A stretch of DNA of 49,644 nucleotides, from NCBI GenBank assembly GCA_910589375.1, contig CAJUTK010000005.1, positions 1-49,644 of the forward strand, written 5' to 3'. A model generated the notes under the pieces. The model saw only the letters and a list, made by a program, of their open reading frames with translations. It ran no database searches and was not told the DNA's origin. This document shows positions 16,026-25,077 of this stretch, in pieces. A program made the position numbers and the translations under genes. How positions within the stretch are numbered: the stretch's first letter is position 1; every line of letters begins with the position of its first letter. The DNA is from an uncultured Bacilli bacterium (GTDB lineage: Bacteria > Bacillota_I > Bacilli_A > RF39 > UBA660).

Positions 16026-17534
16026 ATGCTATTAGAAGAAAATGGCTATTACATTAGTATAGCAAGTCAAGAAGTGGCAACTCGTGATGATGTTGTTATT
16101 GACTATCAACCAAAAGCTAATATTACCAAATATTCTTATACTGTTATAAAAGATGGGAAAAAGGGAGAAACTATTTATGTAGAGGATAATTCAGCCTCTA
16201 GAATAGTTTTGAGTGAAACTGGTCACTATACAGTAGAATTTGAAAATGTTGATTCTAATAATCAGAGCGAGACTTTTAAAACTGGAAATTATATTGTTGA
16301 TAAGGAAGCTCCAAGAATTGAAATTTCTAAAGAGTCTTTAAAAGTAGAAATTGGTTCTACTGTAGATATTATGAGTGGCGTAAAGGCTATTGATAATGAA
16401 GATGGTATCTTAACAGAAAAGGTAACTACTAATTTAGAAGGTCAATATTTCTCAACAGTAGGAAAGAAATCAGTAACTTATAAAGTTACTGATACAGCTG
16501 GAAATACTGCTTTTGAAACGGTTACTTTTGAAGTAGTAGATAATAATAGAGAAATGGTATTCTTAAAAGAATGTGCAGCAATTGGAATGGTTTGCTTAGT
16601 ACTAATTGTTATTATTAGGTACTATAGAATGCAATTGCTAGAAAAAAGAATTGCAAGACATTCTTTAGAACCTAAAAGAAAAAATCTAGGTGTTTTTGAT
16701 AAAATAGGATTAGTAAAAGAAGATATTATTGATATGACTGCTCATTGGTTAAGTAAATTTTCATGGGCGAGGTCTTATGGCAAAGTATATGAAAAATATC
16801 AAATTGCTTTTAGAGAGAAATCTTCAGTTCATATCATTGCTAAAAAGATTTTAATGAGTTTATTCTTTTTCTTACTTTCTGTTTTAGCATCTGCATTAAG
16901 ATTAGAGATGCTATCTTTCCTACAAATGGTAATGGCTCTATTAATTGGATATCTTTTGGTAGATATCATCTATTTTGTACGTTATTATTTTTACCGAGAT
17001 CATGTAGAAAATGATTTATTACAAGCTATTATTGTAATGAATAATGCCTTTAAGTCAGGGCATAGTATTCCACAAGCGGTAGAGTTGGTATCTCAAGAGT
17101 TAGAGGGAGATATCCATGAAGAATTTGCAAGAATGAGCAAAGAATTTACAATGGGACTATCAACAGATGAAGTATTTGAAAGATTTGCAAAGAGAATAGA
17201 GATTCCAGAGGTCACTTATTTAACTTCTACGATTTCTATTTTAAATCAAACAGGTGGAAATATTGTAAAAGTATTTACTTCTATTGAGAAAACACTTATG
17301 AATAAGAAAAAGTTGCGATTAGAATTAAGAGCACTTACTAGTAGTGCTAAGATAGTAACTTATATTTTAATGTTACTTCCAATTCTTTTTGCGATTGCTA
17401 TTACTTTGATAAGCCCAGATTATTTCTTACCTTTTATAGAAAGTACTATTGGTTGGTTATGTTTAGCAGTCATTTTATTAGTATATTTATTATATATTTG
17501 TATTATAAAGAAAATAATGAAAGTAAGGATGTGA
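16026..17534 (+). CDS. tadB: TadB platform protein with N-terminal Ig-like domain
   Basis: This encodes 502 residues from ATG 16026 behind AGGAGGG. Residues 1-95 form a beta-rich region. About 95-172 form an Ig-like/DUF5011-type domain (AIDNEDGILTEKV, KKSVTYKVTDTAGNTAFETV). A membrane helix lies at about 182-200. A cytoplasmic stretch and the T2SSF-type platform domain follow (two helices near 285-330, the ISQALxx-like SGHSIPQAVELV, ILNQTGGNIVKVF), with two C-terminal helices. Classical TadB is about 300-350 residues and has no extracellular domain; here about 175 residues are added, probably facing outside. The stop is TGA, with a second stop 14 codons on. Confidence 0.82.
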   Translation: MLLEENGYYISIASQEVATRDDVVIDYQPKANITKYSYTVIKDGKKGETIYVEDNSASRIVLSETGHYTVEFENVDSNNQSETFKTGNYIVDKEAPRIEISKESLKVEIGSTVDIMSGVKAIDNEDGILTEKVTTNLEGQYFSTVGKKSVTYKVTDTAGNTAFETVTFEVVDNNREMVFLKECAAIGMVCLVLIVIIRYYRMQLLEKRIARHSLEPKRKNLGVFDKIGLVKEDIIDMTAHWLSKFSWARSYGKVYEKYQIAFREKSSVHIIAKKILMSLFFFLLSVLASALRLEMLSFLQMVMALLIGYLLVDIIYFVRYYFYRDHVENDLLQAIIVMNNAFKSGHSIPQAVELVSQELEGDIHEEFARMSKEFTMGLSTDEVFERFAKRIEIPEVTYLTSTISILNQTGGNIVKVFTSIEKTLMNKKKLRLELRALTSSAKIVTYILMLLPILFAIAITLISPDYFLPFIESTIGWLCLAVILLVYLLYICIIKKIMKVRM

Positions 17535-17538
17535 GAAA

Positions 17539-18216
17539 ATGGAAAAGAAAAAAAGAACATCTACTTTAGAAAAGTTAGATAGACAAATTGCCTATTTAGG
17601 AAATGTTGATTTTGACGCTGCTAAGTTTTCTTCTGTAAGGCTTCTTACAACAGTTGTTTTAATGTTGTTACTTTATTACTTTACAGAAATTTCTTATTTT
17701 GTTATTCCTTTTCTTGCGATTGCTTATTATTATTTCCTTTATTATGTTGTTATACTACTACCAATGAAAAGACGTTGTGAAAAACTTGAAAGAGAAGCAC
17801 TTAGTTTTTTTGAGGTATTGACTCTTTCTTTAGAGTCAGGTCGTAATTTAGAGAAATCTTTAGAAATTACAGTATCTAATTTTTCGTCAGAACTAAGCGA
17901 TGAATTTAAAAGAGCTTTAGTAGAAGCAAAGTATGGAAAAAGCTTAGTAGAAGCTTTGAAAGATATGAAGAAAAGAATTCCATCAGAGACAATTAATAAT
18001 ATTATTTTAAGTATTACAGAAGCAAGTCTTTTTGGAAGTAGCTTAGTAGACAATATGTATAGTCAAATTGACTTTTTAAGAGATAAACAGATGTTATCCA
18101 TTAGGGAAAAGATAAATCAGATTCCTAATAAGATTAGTGTTATTTCGGTTTTACTGATGGTACCTTTAATGTTACTTTTGATATTAGGACCATTGGTAGT
18201 TGAATATTTAGGTTAG
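17539..18216 (+). CDS. tadC: TadC pilus platform protein
   Basis: This encodes 225 residues with GTGAGAAAATGG at the junction to tadB. Two central membrane helices (about 35-73) precede a T2SSF-type cytoplasmic helical bundle (LTLSLESGRNLEKSLEITVSN, IILSITEASLFGSSLVDNM), and a C-terminal helix (about 200-222) ends the protein. TadB and TadC form the inner-membrane platform on which the TadA ATPase acts. It is followed after 10 nt by murC, so the pilus transcript continues into a cell-wall gene. Confidence 0.85.
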   Translation: MEKKKRTSTLEKLDRQIAYLGNVDFDAAKFSSVRLLTTVVLMLLLYYFTEISYFVIPFLAIAYYYFLYYVVILLPMKRRCEKLEREALSFFEVLTLSLESGRNLEKSLEITVSNFSSELSDEFKRALVEAKYGKSLVEALKDMKKRIPSETINNIILSITEASLFGSSLVDNMYSQIDFLRDKQMLSIREKINQIPNKISVISVLLMVPLMLLLILGPLVVEYLG

Positions 18217-18226
18217 GAGAGTTCAC

Positions 18227-19555
18227 ATGAAATATTATTTAATAGGGATAAAAGGGGCAGGAATGAGTGCTTTAGCGCTTTTACTTTCTGATTTAGGCTA
18301 TGAAGTAATTGGATATGATGATGCTAGTGAACACCGTTTTACAGAAGACCGTTTGAGAGAAAGAGGTATTCCTATTTATAGTGAACCTAATGATACTATA
18401 GATAAAGATACAATTATCGTTAGATCAACAGCAATTAAAGATGATCATCCTGAAATGCAGAAAGCTTTTGCGTTAGATTTAAGGACTTATGAATATCATG
18501 AAATGCTAGGTAAACTATCAAAGAAATTTGAGACCATTTGCGTATCTGGATGTCATGGTAAAACGACAACAACGGCAATGCTTTCTCACATATTTCAAGA
18601 CTTAGGTGGTTGTAATTATATTATTGGGGATGGTAGAGGCCAAGCCTCAAAAGATTCAAAAAGATTTGTATTAGAGTCTTGTGAATATAAAAGGCATTTC
18701 CTAGAATATGAACCAGAATATGTTATTATTACGAATATTGAATTAGACCATACAGATTATTTTAAGAGTATGGATGATGTTATTCAAGCTTATCAAGAGT
18801 TTGCCAATAAAGCGAATAAAATGGCAATTATTTGTGGAGATGATCCTTATACGCATTCTCTTGATTTATCAAAACCAGTATACTATTATGGTATAGGGGA
18901 AGATAATGATATTCAAGCTAGAAATATTGAATATCGTAATGATGGTACTAGCTTCGATGTATTTATTGAAGAAGAGTATTATGGACACTTTGATTTGCCA
19001 CTATTCGGAAAACATATGCTTTTAAATTCTTTAGCGGCTATTGGTGTATGTCATTATGAGAGATTAGATGCTAAAGAAGTATCTAAGAGTTTAAAAACAT
19101 TTAGTGGGGCAGATCGTAGATTTAAAGAAACTTTTATTGGGGATAATGTGTTAATTGATGATTATGCGCATCATCCAACCGAGGTTAAAGTTACTATAAA
19201 AGCAGCTCGTCAGAAATACCCAGACAAACAAATTGTTGCTGTTTTTAAAGCTCATACTTTTTCTAGAGTAGAGGAGTTTGCAGACGAATTCGCAAATGCT
19301 TTATCTATTGCTGACAAGGTATTTGTAATGGATATTAACTATGATAGAGAAGACCCAGAAGATTATCCAGGAATCGATGCTTATACGATTATTGACAAAG
19401 TAGAAGGTGCAGAATATATTGAACATGGTATGGCAGAAAAATTACTCCCATATGATAATGCAGCCATTCTATTTATGAGTAGCAAAGAGATCTATTTACT
19501 AGAAGAAGAATATGTAGATTTATGGAATAAAAAAGAGGCAGATAAAGAGAAATAA
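18227..19555 (+). CDS. murC: UDP-N-acetylmuramate-L-alanine ligase
   Basis: This encodes 442 residues. The Mur ligase three-domain order is clear: a UDP-binding N-terminal Rossmann domain (YYLIGIKGAGMSALA), the central ATPase domain (CVSGCHGKTTTTAML, about 105-120; ITNIELDHTDYF), and a C-terminal domain with SGADRRF and DDYAHHPTEV. These last two are the usual MurC signatures. The enzyme adds L-Ala to UDP-MurNAc in peptidoglycan precursor synthesis. It starts 10 nt behind tadC and has no promoter of its own that I can see, which is an unusual place for an essential wall gene. Its transcription would depend on the tad operon. Confidence 0.9.
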   Translation: MKYYLIGIKGAGMSALALLLSDLGYEVIGYDDASEHRFTEDRLRERGIPIYSEPNDTIDKDTIIVRSTAIKDDHPEMQKAFALDLRTYEYHEMLGKLSKKFETICVSGCHGKTTTTAMLSHIFQDLGGCNYIIGDGRGQASKDSKRFVLESCEYKRHFLEYEPEYVIITNIELDHTDYFKSMDDVIQAYQEFANKANKMAIICGDDPYTHSLDLSKPVYYYGIGEDNDIQARNIEYRNDGTSFDVFIEEEYYGHFDLPLFGKHMLLNSLAAIGVCHYERLDAKEVSKSLKTFSGADRRFKETFIGDNVLIDDYAHHPTEVKVTIKAARQKYPDKQIVAVFKAHTFSRVEEFADEFANALSIADKVFVMDINYDREDPEDYPGIDAYTIIDKVEGAEYIEHGMAEKLLPYDNAAILFMSSKEIYLLEEEYVDLWNKKEADKEK

Positions 19556-19569
19556 AATCTGCTTTTTTT
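19538..19569 (+). terminator. Rho-independent terminator after murC
   Basis: GCAGAT (19538-19543) pairs with ATCTGC (19557-19562), followed by seven T; the stem overlaps the last murC codons. Confidence 0.7.
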
Positions 19570-19579
19570 ATCGAAATAT

Positions 19580-19607
19580 TTGCATTTATGAAAAAATTTG
19601 ATATAAT
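19580..19607 (+). promoter_or_regulatory. Sigma-A-type promoter
   Basis: TTGCAT (19580-19585), a 16-nt spacer and TATAAT (19602-19607), ahead of the phosphodiester glycosidase gene. Confidence 0.65.
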
Positions 19608-19635
19608 CTATGTAGGGTAAAAGTAGGAGGTTTTT

Positions 19636-21243
19636 ATGAATCAGGATAAGTTTCATGATGAAACGTTAGATGAACTAGAAAAAACAACTGATAAGTTAAG
19701 AATGTTTGAACCTAGAATATCAAAAGAAGCTAAAACAGAAGATTTAGAGAGCTTATTTAAAGATTCTTTTTCTATTCAAAAAAAAGCTTCTAATGAATTT
19801 GTAGCAAGTACAGGTACTCAAGAGGAAATAAGTGCTGTTGCAAATGAAACTATTAGTAAACAAGAAAAAGTAGAAGAAATGGTTGAAACTATTTTTGATA
19901 ATCAGATAGAAGATACTATGTCTATAGATTTCCAAAATTTCAATACAGAAGTTCCTTATGAGGAAACTAGTTATAGTATTGAAATGAAACAGAAAAGGTA
20001 TGGTAAGGTACTTATGATAGTAGCACTTTTATTAATACCAGCTTTATTATCTGCCCTAATAGTTGCTAATCATAGTGATTTACTAATTAATAATACATTA
20101 AAAATAGTTGTTACTATTTTCTTAGGGATTTCTTTAGCGTTATTCTTGGTAGGGGTAGGAATTTATTTCAAAAGAAGAAGTGAACAGACAATAAAGCCTA
20201 AAAAGATGTGGCAAAAAACCTTATATTCCATTTTTATGGGATGTTATGCTGGAGGATGCGTTGCAGTTTTATTACTATTATATGGACCTAATACTGCATT
20301 TAAAGATTGGTTAGTAACAACTGCTATGGCTACTATGAGTCATCAACACTATGCCACTTGGTTTTATAATGATTCTGATATAGCAGATGTTTTCAGTAGA
20401 AATTATATTAAGGAAACTGGCGATTCAACAGATGCTAGTTTAATTGATACAGAAATAGAAGATCCTAATCCAAGTCCAGAAGTTCCAGTAGTTTATGAGA
20501 ATGAATATGAACGAGCAATCTTAGAAAGAGATCCAGGAACTCTTTATAAGATGATTACTTTTGATGTGAATGGATGTAAAGCTTACTTAGCTGTTATTTA
20601 TGACCCATCTAAGGTTGGAGTTACTACTACAGATAGAGTAGGAGTAAGAGGCCAATATGTAACTACTATGGCAAAAAGAGAGAAAGCTTTGGTTGCTATT
20701 AATGGAGCAGGGTTTTATGATCCAGGACATAATAGTAGTGGTGGAAAGCCAAGGGGAATTACGATTGTAGACGGTAAGATTATTACCAATAATGAATATA
20801 AGGCCGTTACTACAGGAGGTCTTATTGGTTTTACAAAAGAAAATAAATTAGTGTTATTAAAGAATACTACTGCTCAAAAAGCATTAGAAATGGGAGTAAG
20901 AGATGCTGTATCTTGGGGACCTTTCTTAATCGTAAATGGAAAGTCTGCCTATACCAAAGGTAATGGTGGATGGGGATATGCTGCTAGAACAGCGATTGGT
21001 CAAAGAGCAGATGGTATTGTGCTATTCTTAGTGGTGGATAGTAATGCTAATCGTACTAAGGGTGCAAATATGGTCGATTTAACTAGAATAATGGAAAACT
21101 ATGGAGCTATTAATGCTGCTAATTTAGATGGTGGTACTTCTAGTGTCATGGTAGAAAATGGCGAACTAATAAGTGATCCTATTGATTCAGATTTAGTTCA
21201 TCAAACGAGACCAATTGCTACTTCCTTTATTGTAACAAAATAA
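19636..21243 (+). CDS. Membrane protein with extracellular phosphodiester glycosidase (NAGPA) domain
   Basis: This encodes 535 residues with AGGAGG upstream. About 115 acidic cytoplasmic residues come first, then three membrane helices (about 130-150, 155-177, 195-218), then an outside part. Residues about 320-533 form the NAGPA domain: ALVAINGAGFYDP, GKPRGITIVDGKII, WGPFLIVNGKS, ARTAIGQRADGIVLFLVVD, INAANLDGGTSSVMV. The family hydrolyses or binds phosphodiester-linked sugars and in Bacillota is linked to cell-wall and exopolysaccharide processing. The substrate here is unknown. The conserved Asn-Gly and LDGGTSS residues are present. Confidence 0.85.
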   Translation: MNQDKFHDETLDELEKTTDKLRMFEPRISKEAKTEDLESLFKDSFSIQKKASNEFVASTGTQEEISAVANETISKQEKVEEMVETIFDNQIEDTMSIDFQNFNTEVPYEETSYSIEMKQKRYGKVLMIVALLLIPALLSALIVANHSDLLINNTLKIVVTIFLGISLALFLVGVGIYFKRRSEQTIKPKKMWQKTLYSIFMGCYAGGCVAVLLLLYGPNTAFKDWLVTTAMATMSHQHYATWFYNDSDIADVFSRNYIKETGDSTDASLIDTEIEDPNPSPEVPVVYENEYERAILERDPGTLYKMITFDVNGCKAYLAVIYDPSKVGVTTTDRVGVRGQYVTTMAKREKALVAINGAGFYDPGHNSSGGKPRGITIVDGKIITNNEYKAVTTGGLIGFTKENKLVLLKNTTAQKALEMGVRDAVSWGPFLIVNGKSAYTKGNGGWGYAARTAIGQRADGIVLFLVVDSNANRTKGANMVDLTRIMENYGAINAANLDGGTSSVMVENGELISDPIDSDLVHQTRPIATSFIVTK

Positions 21244-21269
21244 AAAAGAAGGATTTTAATCCTTCTTTT
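21244..21269. terminator. Bidirectional terminator
   Basis: AAAAGAAGGATT/AATCCTTCTTTT stem between the convergent glycosidase and rnhC genes. Confidence 0.85.
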
Positions 21270-22206
21270 CTTCTAGTATTTTTTCCGTATTTTTAAAATT
21301 CCATTTAGCGATTTCTTTTAATTTCTCTTTTCCGTATTTTTCTACTATCTTTCTACCTGCTTCATCTACTAAAGTAGAAGCACCTTTTGGTAAAAACATA
21401 TTAAGTGATTTTCCTAATTTATCAAACTCTTTAATGAAGATATATCTACTAATAATAGAGGCACACGCTACTGCTAAAGACTTATCTTCTCCCTTAGTCA
21501 TAAAGGTAATATTTCTAAATACGTTACCACTTTCTTTTAGATAATGGAAATAAACATATGGTTTCGCAAATTCATCTACAATAACATAGTCCCATTCTTT
21601 TATTTCACTTGTTAGCTGTAATAATACTTTATTATGTAGAATTGCTTTTAATCTATTCATATTCATATCACTAGAATATCTTTCATTATATTCTTTGTTA
21701 CTTAATATAATACTTTTATAAGGTATTCTTTTGATAACCTGGGGAACAATTTCTAAAATTTTATCATCTGTCAGTTTCTTAGAATCTTTAACGCCTAATT
21801 CTTCTAGCCAAGGAATATCTTCCTTTTTTACATAGGCACTCGTTACAACAATAGGACCAAAGTAATCACCAGTACCAACTTCATCAGAGCCAATACTATT
21901 AGAGTGATAAATTTTAGGGTCAACTACTATTTCTTTTTTCTCTTTCTTTTCTTTATTTTCACTATTTTTAACATCTACTTTTTTAGTAGGATTCAAGTGT
22001 CTTTCTCTTTCAATCCATAACTGCGCTGAAATATCTGCGCTCATGCCTTGAAATACAGCTTTTCCAGATTCATATACTGTGACTACACAGTCAGCATCAT
22101 CTGCTTGAAAAACAGCGTATGGTGGCGTTTTTTCTCTTTTATATTCTTCAAAGAATTCATTCATCTCTTGTTTTGTATTTTCACTAATTTTTACAGTAAT
22201 CGTCAT
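21256..22206 (-). CDS. rnhC: Ribonuclease HIII
   Basis: This encodes 316 residues. The N-terminal TBP-like substrate-binding domain (about 1-85, with YAVFQADDADCVVTVYESGKAVFQG) marks RNase HIII, not HII. A Lys/Glu-rich linker follows, then the catalytic domain with GSDEVGTGDYFGPIVV (about 107-122; Asp and Glu of the metal site), KDSKKLTD, and VDEFAKP. It removes RNA from RNA-DNA hybrids during replication. AAAGGACGTG precedes the ATG at 22206. It is divergent from the CvpA-like gene. Confidence 0.92.
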   Translation of the reverse strand: MTITVKISENTKQEMNEFFEEYKREKTPPYAVFQADDADCVVTVYESGKAVFQGMSADISAQLWIERERHLNPTKKVDVKNSENKEKKEKKEIVVDPKIYHSNSIGSDEVGTGDYFGPIVVTSAYVKKEDIPWLEELGVKDSKKLTDDKILEIVPQVIKRIPYKSIILSNKEYNERYSSDMNMNRLKAILHNKVLLQLTSEIKEWDYVIVDEFAKPYVYFHYLKESGNVFRNITFMTKGEDKSLAVACASIISRYIFIKEFDKLGKSLNMFLPKGASTLVDEAGRKIVEKYGKEKLKEIAKWNFKNTEKILEEKKD

Positions 22207-22266
22207 TCTATCACGTCCTTTAGTTATTGTAACATAAAATACTAGAAATTGGTACTAGCATTGTCA

Positions 22267-22294
22267 TTGCAATTTTTAAGGAATGTGGTATAAT
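22267..22294 (+). promoter_or_regulatory. Sigma-A-type promoter with extended -10
   Basis: TTGCAA (22267-22272), a 16-nt spacer and TGG-TATAAT (-10 at 22289-22294), just before the CvpA-like gene. Confidence 0.65.
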
Positions 22295-22318
22295 CAAACT
22301 AGAAGTTAGGAGGATTTT

Positions 22319-23023
22319 ATGAACATAGTAGATTTTGTTATTGTTTTTATATTAATATTTGGGGCATTGGTTGGCGCTAAAAAGGGATTTACAAAACAAT
22401 TAGTAGATACAGTAGGTACGATTGCTATTATCGTATTAGCATTCTTATTAAAGGGATTTGTCTCTTCTATTTTGTATAAGTTTTTCCCATTTTTCTCTTT
22501 TTCAGGAAAATTAGCGGGTCTTACATCACTCAATTTATTGTTGTATGAAGTAGTGGCATTCTTATTCTTATTTTTAGTTTTCTCTTCTATACTAAGAGCT
22601 TTAAAAATGACTACTAGTATTTTCGAGAAAGTTCTTAATATGACTATTATTTTAGGAATTCCATCTAAGATATTAGGGGCGATTGTAGGGGTTATTCAAA
22701 ATTTTATTTTCTTATTTGTAGCGCTTTATTTTTTAAGTTTACCAATACTTAGACTAGATTATATTAAAGAGTCAAAACTATCTAACAAACTTTTAAATAG
22801 TACACCAGTTTTATCTAATATATGTGGGGATACTTTATCCGTAATTAAGGAATTTGATGATTTAGTAGAAGAATATAAAAATGATGAAGATAGAAAAGTA
22901 TTAAATCAAAAGACATTAGAGTTACTAATTGATAAGAAGATTGTAGATTTAGATACTGCGAATAAATTGATAGCAGAAGGTAAATTAAAAAATGTAAATA
23001 TTGTAGAAAGGAAAGAAGCATAA
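22319..23023 (+). CDS. CvpA family membrane protein
   Basis: This encodes 234 residues with AGGAGG upstream. It has four hydrophobic segments (about 5-22, 30-55, 70-95, 108-140). The family signature VDFVIVFILIFGALVGAKKG comes first, with the conserved small/charged pattern after helix 1. The cytoplasmic tail of about 90 residues is acidic. CvpA proteins are needed for colicin V production in E. coli and are linked to envelope homeostasis. In Bacillota the gene often sits near DNA repair or rRNA modification genes, and here rsmE follows. Confidence 0.75.
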   Translation: MNIVDFVIVFILIFGALVGAKKGFTKQLVDTVGTIAIIVLAFLLKGFVSSILYKFFPFFSFSGKLAGLTSLNLLLYEVVAFLFLFLVFSSILRALKMTTSIFEKVLNMTIILGIPSKILGAIVGVIQNFIFLFVALYFLSLPILRLDYIKESKLSNKLLNSTPVLSNICGDTLSVIKEFDDLVEEYKNDEDRKVLNQKTLELLIDKKIVDLDTANKLIAEGKLKNVNIVERKEA

Positions 23024-23048
23024 TTGCTTCTTCTCTTTTGGTGAAAGT

Positions 23049-23762
23049 ATGCAGCGATATTTTACAACACAAAAAGTAGACAATTATTTCATATTAGGTA
23101 AGGATGATGAATATCATATAAAAAGGGTTATGCGTATGAAAGATAAAGATGAGATAGAAGTCGTTTATAATGGAGAAGTCCATTTATGTTCGTTAGAAAA
23201 TAGTGGGGAGCACATAAAAGCTAATATTTTAGAAAAGCGAGATAGTAAAATTGGCGGTGCCCCTAAGTTAGTTCTTATTATTCCCTTTTTAAAGGAAGTA
23301 AAAATGGATTTGATTTTTCAAAAAGGGACAGAACTTGGAGTGGGAGAATTTATTGTCGTTCCAACAGAGAGATCAATTGTAAAAGTAGAAGAAAAAAAGG
23401 AATCTAGTAAGGTAGAAAGATGGTCAAGGATATGTAAAGAGGCTGCGGAGCAATCTATGCAAGTTTCTATTCCGATAGTTAGAATTGAAAGGGAAATAGA
23501 GAACTTAGAAAATTTAGACGGGATAAAGTTACTTTGTAGTACGCAAGAAAAGGAAAAAACAATTAAAAATATTTTGAAAAATGTTGACATCTGTGATACA
23601 ATTAATTTGATGATAGGTCCAGAAGGTGGATTCTCATCAGATGAAGAAATATACTTTGAAAAAAAGGGGTTTATAAAAGTTAGTTTAGGAACATCTATTA
23701 TGAGAGTAGAGACTGTTCCCATCTTTTTATCAAGTATAATCCGTTATGAATATATGGAGTGA
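23049..23762 (+). CDS. rsmE: 16S rRNA (uracil-1498-N3)-methyltransferase RsmE
   Basis: This encodes 237 residues. An N-terminal PUA-like domain (about 1-70, HIKRVMRMKDKDEIEVVYNG) is followed by a SPOUT methyltransferase domain. The latter has LIIPFLKEVKMDLIFQKGTELGV, the EAAEQSMQVSIP segment, and the C-terminal knot INLMIGPEGGFSSDE and VSLGTSIMRVETVP. The enzyme methylates U1498 of 16S rRNA. The stop is TGA at 23760-23762, five bases before the next start codon. The natural end of the domain agrees with this stop, so here TGA almost certainly terminates. Confidence 0.9.
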   Translation: MQRYFTTQKVDNYFILGKDDEYHIKRVMRMKDKDEIEVVYNGEVHLCSLENSGEHIKANILEKRDSKIGGAPKLVLIIPFLKEVKMDLIFQKGTELGVGEFIVVPTERSIVKVEEKKESSKVERWSRICKEAAEQSMQVSIPIVRIEREIENLENLDGIKLLCSTQEKEKTIKNILKNVDICDTINLMIGPEGGFSSDEEIYFEKKGFIKVSLGTSIMRVETVPIFLSSIIRYEYME

Positions 23763-23766
23763 TACT

Positions 23767-25041
23767 ATGAATGAAATTTTAGATAAGATTGTTAGTAATA
23801 ATTTAATCTTTGGTGGTCTTTTAACTTTGTTAGGGGTTGTTCTAATTGTATTAATTGTTTCTATTGTTAGGAACGCTAAAAAAATGCGTAAAATTCCTAT
23901 TTATGAAGAGGAACCAGAAGATAAGAAATTAAAGAAAGCAAAAGAAAAGAACATTATTGATCCACCAGCAAAAAAGAAAAAAAAGAGGAAAAAAGTAGTT
24001 GTAGAAGAAAAGAAAAAACCTCCAGTAGAGAAAGAGGAGGTTCTGCCTGCACCAGTAGAGGAAAAGGAGGAGATTACTCCTGCTATAGAAGAAGAGCCTG
24101 AAATAGAAGAAGAGCTCATTGGAGAACCAGAAATAACTGAAGAAGTAGAGGAATATAGCGAAGAAAAGATTGCGGAATTAGAAAGCATCGATGAAGAAGA
24201 AATAAAGGAACGTATTGATAAGGAACATGAAGAAGCAATTGAAGAGACTATGGAAGAAATTGATAATGAGGAAATGAATGATGTCCTAAGAGAACTAAAA
24301 GACGCTAAAGAGGTTAGACCAGAAGATGTAGTTCGGCAGTTTGAACAAGAACAAGAAGCACAATCCATTATCAGTTATCAAGAACTTGTAGATGTTGTTA
24401 AAAATAGAGATAAAGAATTTGAAGATGAACTAGAGTCTAAACCTCTTGCTACAGTATCTGACTTTTTACCAGAAGCAGAAGTATCAGAAGAACCAAAAGA
24501 TACAGACATGGCAAAACTAATAGAAGAGCTTAGAACACCAAAAGAGGAAATAGAAGAATTAAAAGTAGAGCCAGAAGAAGAGGTAGAAGAATTAGAATCT
24601 ATTCCTCAAGAAGTCTCTAATGATAACTTAGAGGATGAAGAAATAAAGGCTGCACGCGCTATGGTAAAAGAAGCTTTTAAAGAAATCCCACAAGGTGGTA
24701 AGTTTAAAAAGACGGAATTAATTTCTCCTGTATTTGGTAGAATTCAAGAAGAAAGTGAAGATAGTTATCCAACTGTTAAAAAATTCTCTCATGAAGAAGG
24801 AGAAATAGAGGAAGAAGAAATAGAAGAAATAAAGTTGCCAGAAGAACCAAAAGATGATACTATAGAGGAACAGGCAGCAGAAATGGATTCTATTGAAGAT
24901 GTTTCAGAAGATTTAGAAGAGGAAAGTTTATTTGAAGAAATACCAAATGAATTAGAAAAAACAGGAAACATAGGACTTGGTGATATTTCTAAAAATGAAG
25001 ACTTCCTAAAAGCTCTTAAAGATTTTCGTGATAGTTTATAA
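23767..25041 (+). CDS. Membrane-anchored, glutamate-rich protein
   Basis: This encodes 424 residues from ATG 23767, with GGAGTGA just upstream. A single membrane helix lies at about residues 12-34. A strongly basic patch follows (KKLKKAKEKN, then AKKKKKRKK, about 52-80), and then more than 300 residues very rich in Glu, Ile, Val and Pro (EEEIEEEL-type runs). The layout resembles cytosolic tails of division or wall-associated scaffold proteins such as ZipA- or EzrA-like proteins, but no family domain is visible. The tail is probably disordered or coiled. Function unknown. Confidence 0.65.
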   Translation: MNEILDKIVSNNLIFGGLLTLLGVVLIVLIVSIVRNAKKMRKIPIYEEEPEDKKLKKAKEKNIIDPPAKKKKKRKKVVVEEKKKPPVEKEEVLPAPVEEKEEITPAIEEEPEIEEELIGEPEITEEVEEYSEEKIAELESIDEEEIKERIDKEHEEAIEETMEEIDNEEMNDVLRELKDAKEVRPEDVVRQFEQEQEAQSIISYQELVDVVKNRDKEFEDELESKPLATVSDFLPEAEVSEEPKDTDMAKLIEELRTPKEEIEELKVEPEEEVEELESIPQEVSNDNLEDEEIKAARAMVKEAFKEIPQGGKFKKTELISPVFGRIQEESEDSYPTVKKFSHEEGEIEEEEIEEIKLPEEPKDDTIEEQAAEMDSIEDVSEDLEEESLFEEIPNELEKTGNIGLGDISKNEDFLKALKDFRDSL

Positions 25042-25066
25042 GCCTAATATTAGGCTTATTTTTTTG
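25038..25066 (+). terminator. Rho-independent terminator
   Basis: Perfect stem ATAAGCCTAA (25038-25047) with TTAGGCTTAT (25050-25059), then T. The mtaB start lies 12 bases beyond it, so some read-through or an internal promoter must feed mtaB. Confidence 0.8.
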
Positions 25067-25077
25067 GAGATGGTAGT

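Noticed and set aside
23901..24368. Minus-strand Ser/Phe-rich open frame of 155 codons
   Set aside because: It is the mirror of the Glu-rich gene at 23767-25041 and has no ribosome site.
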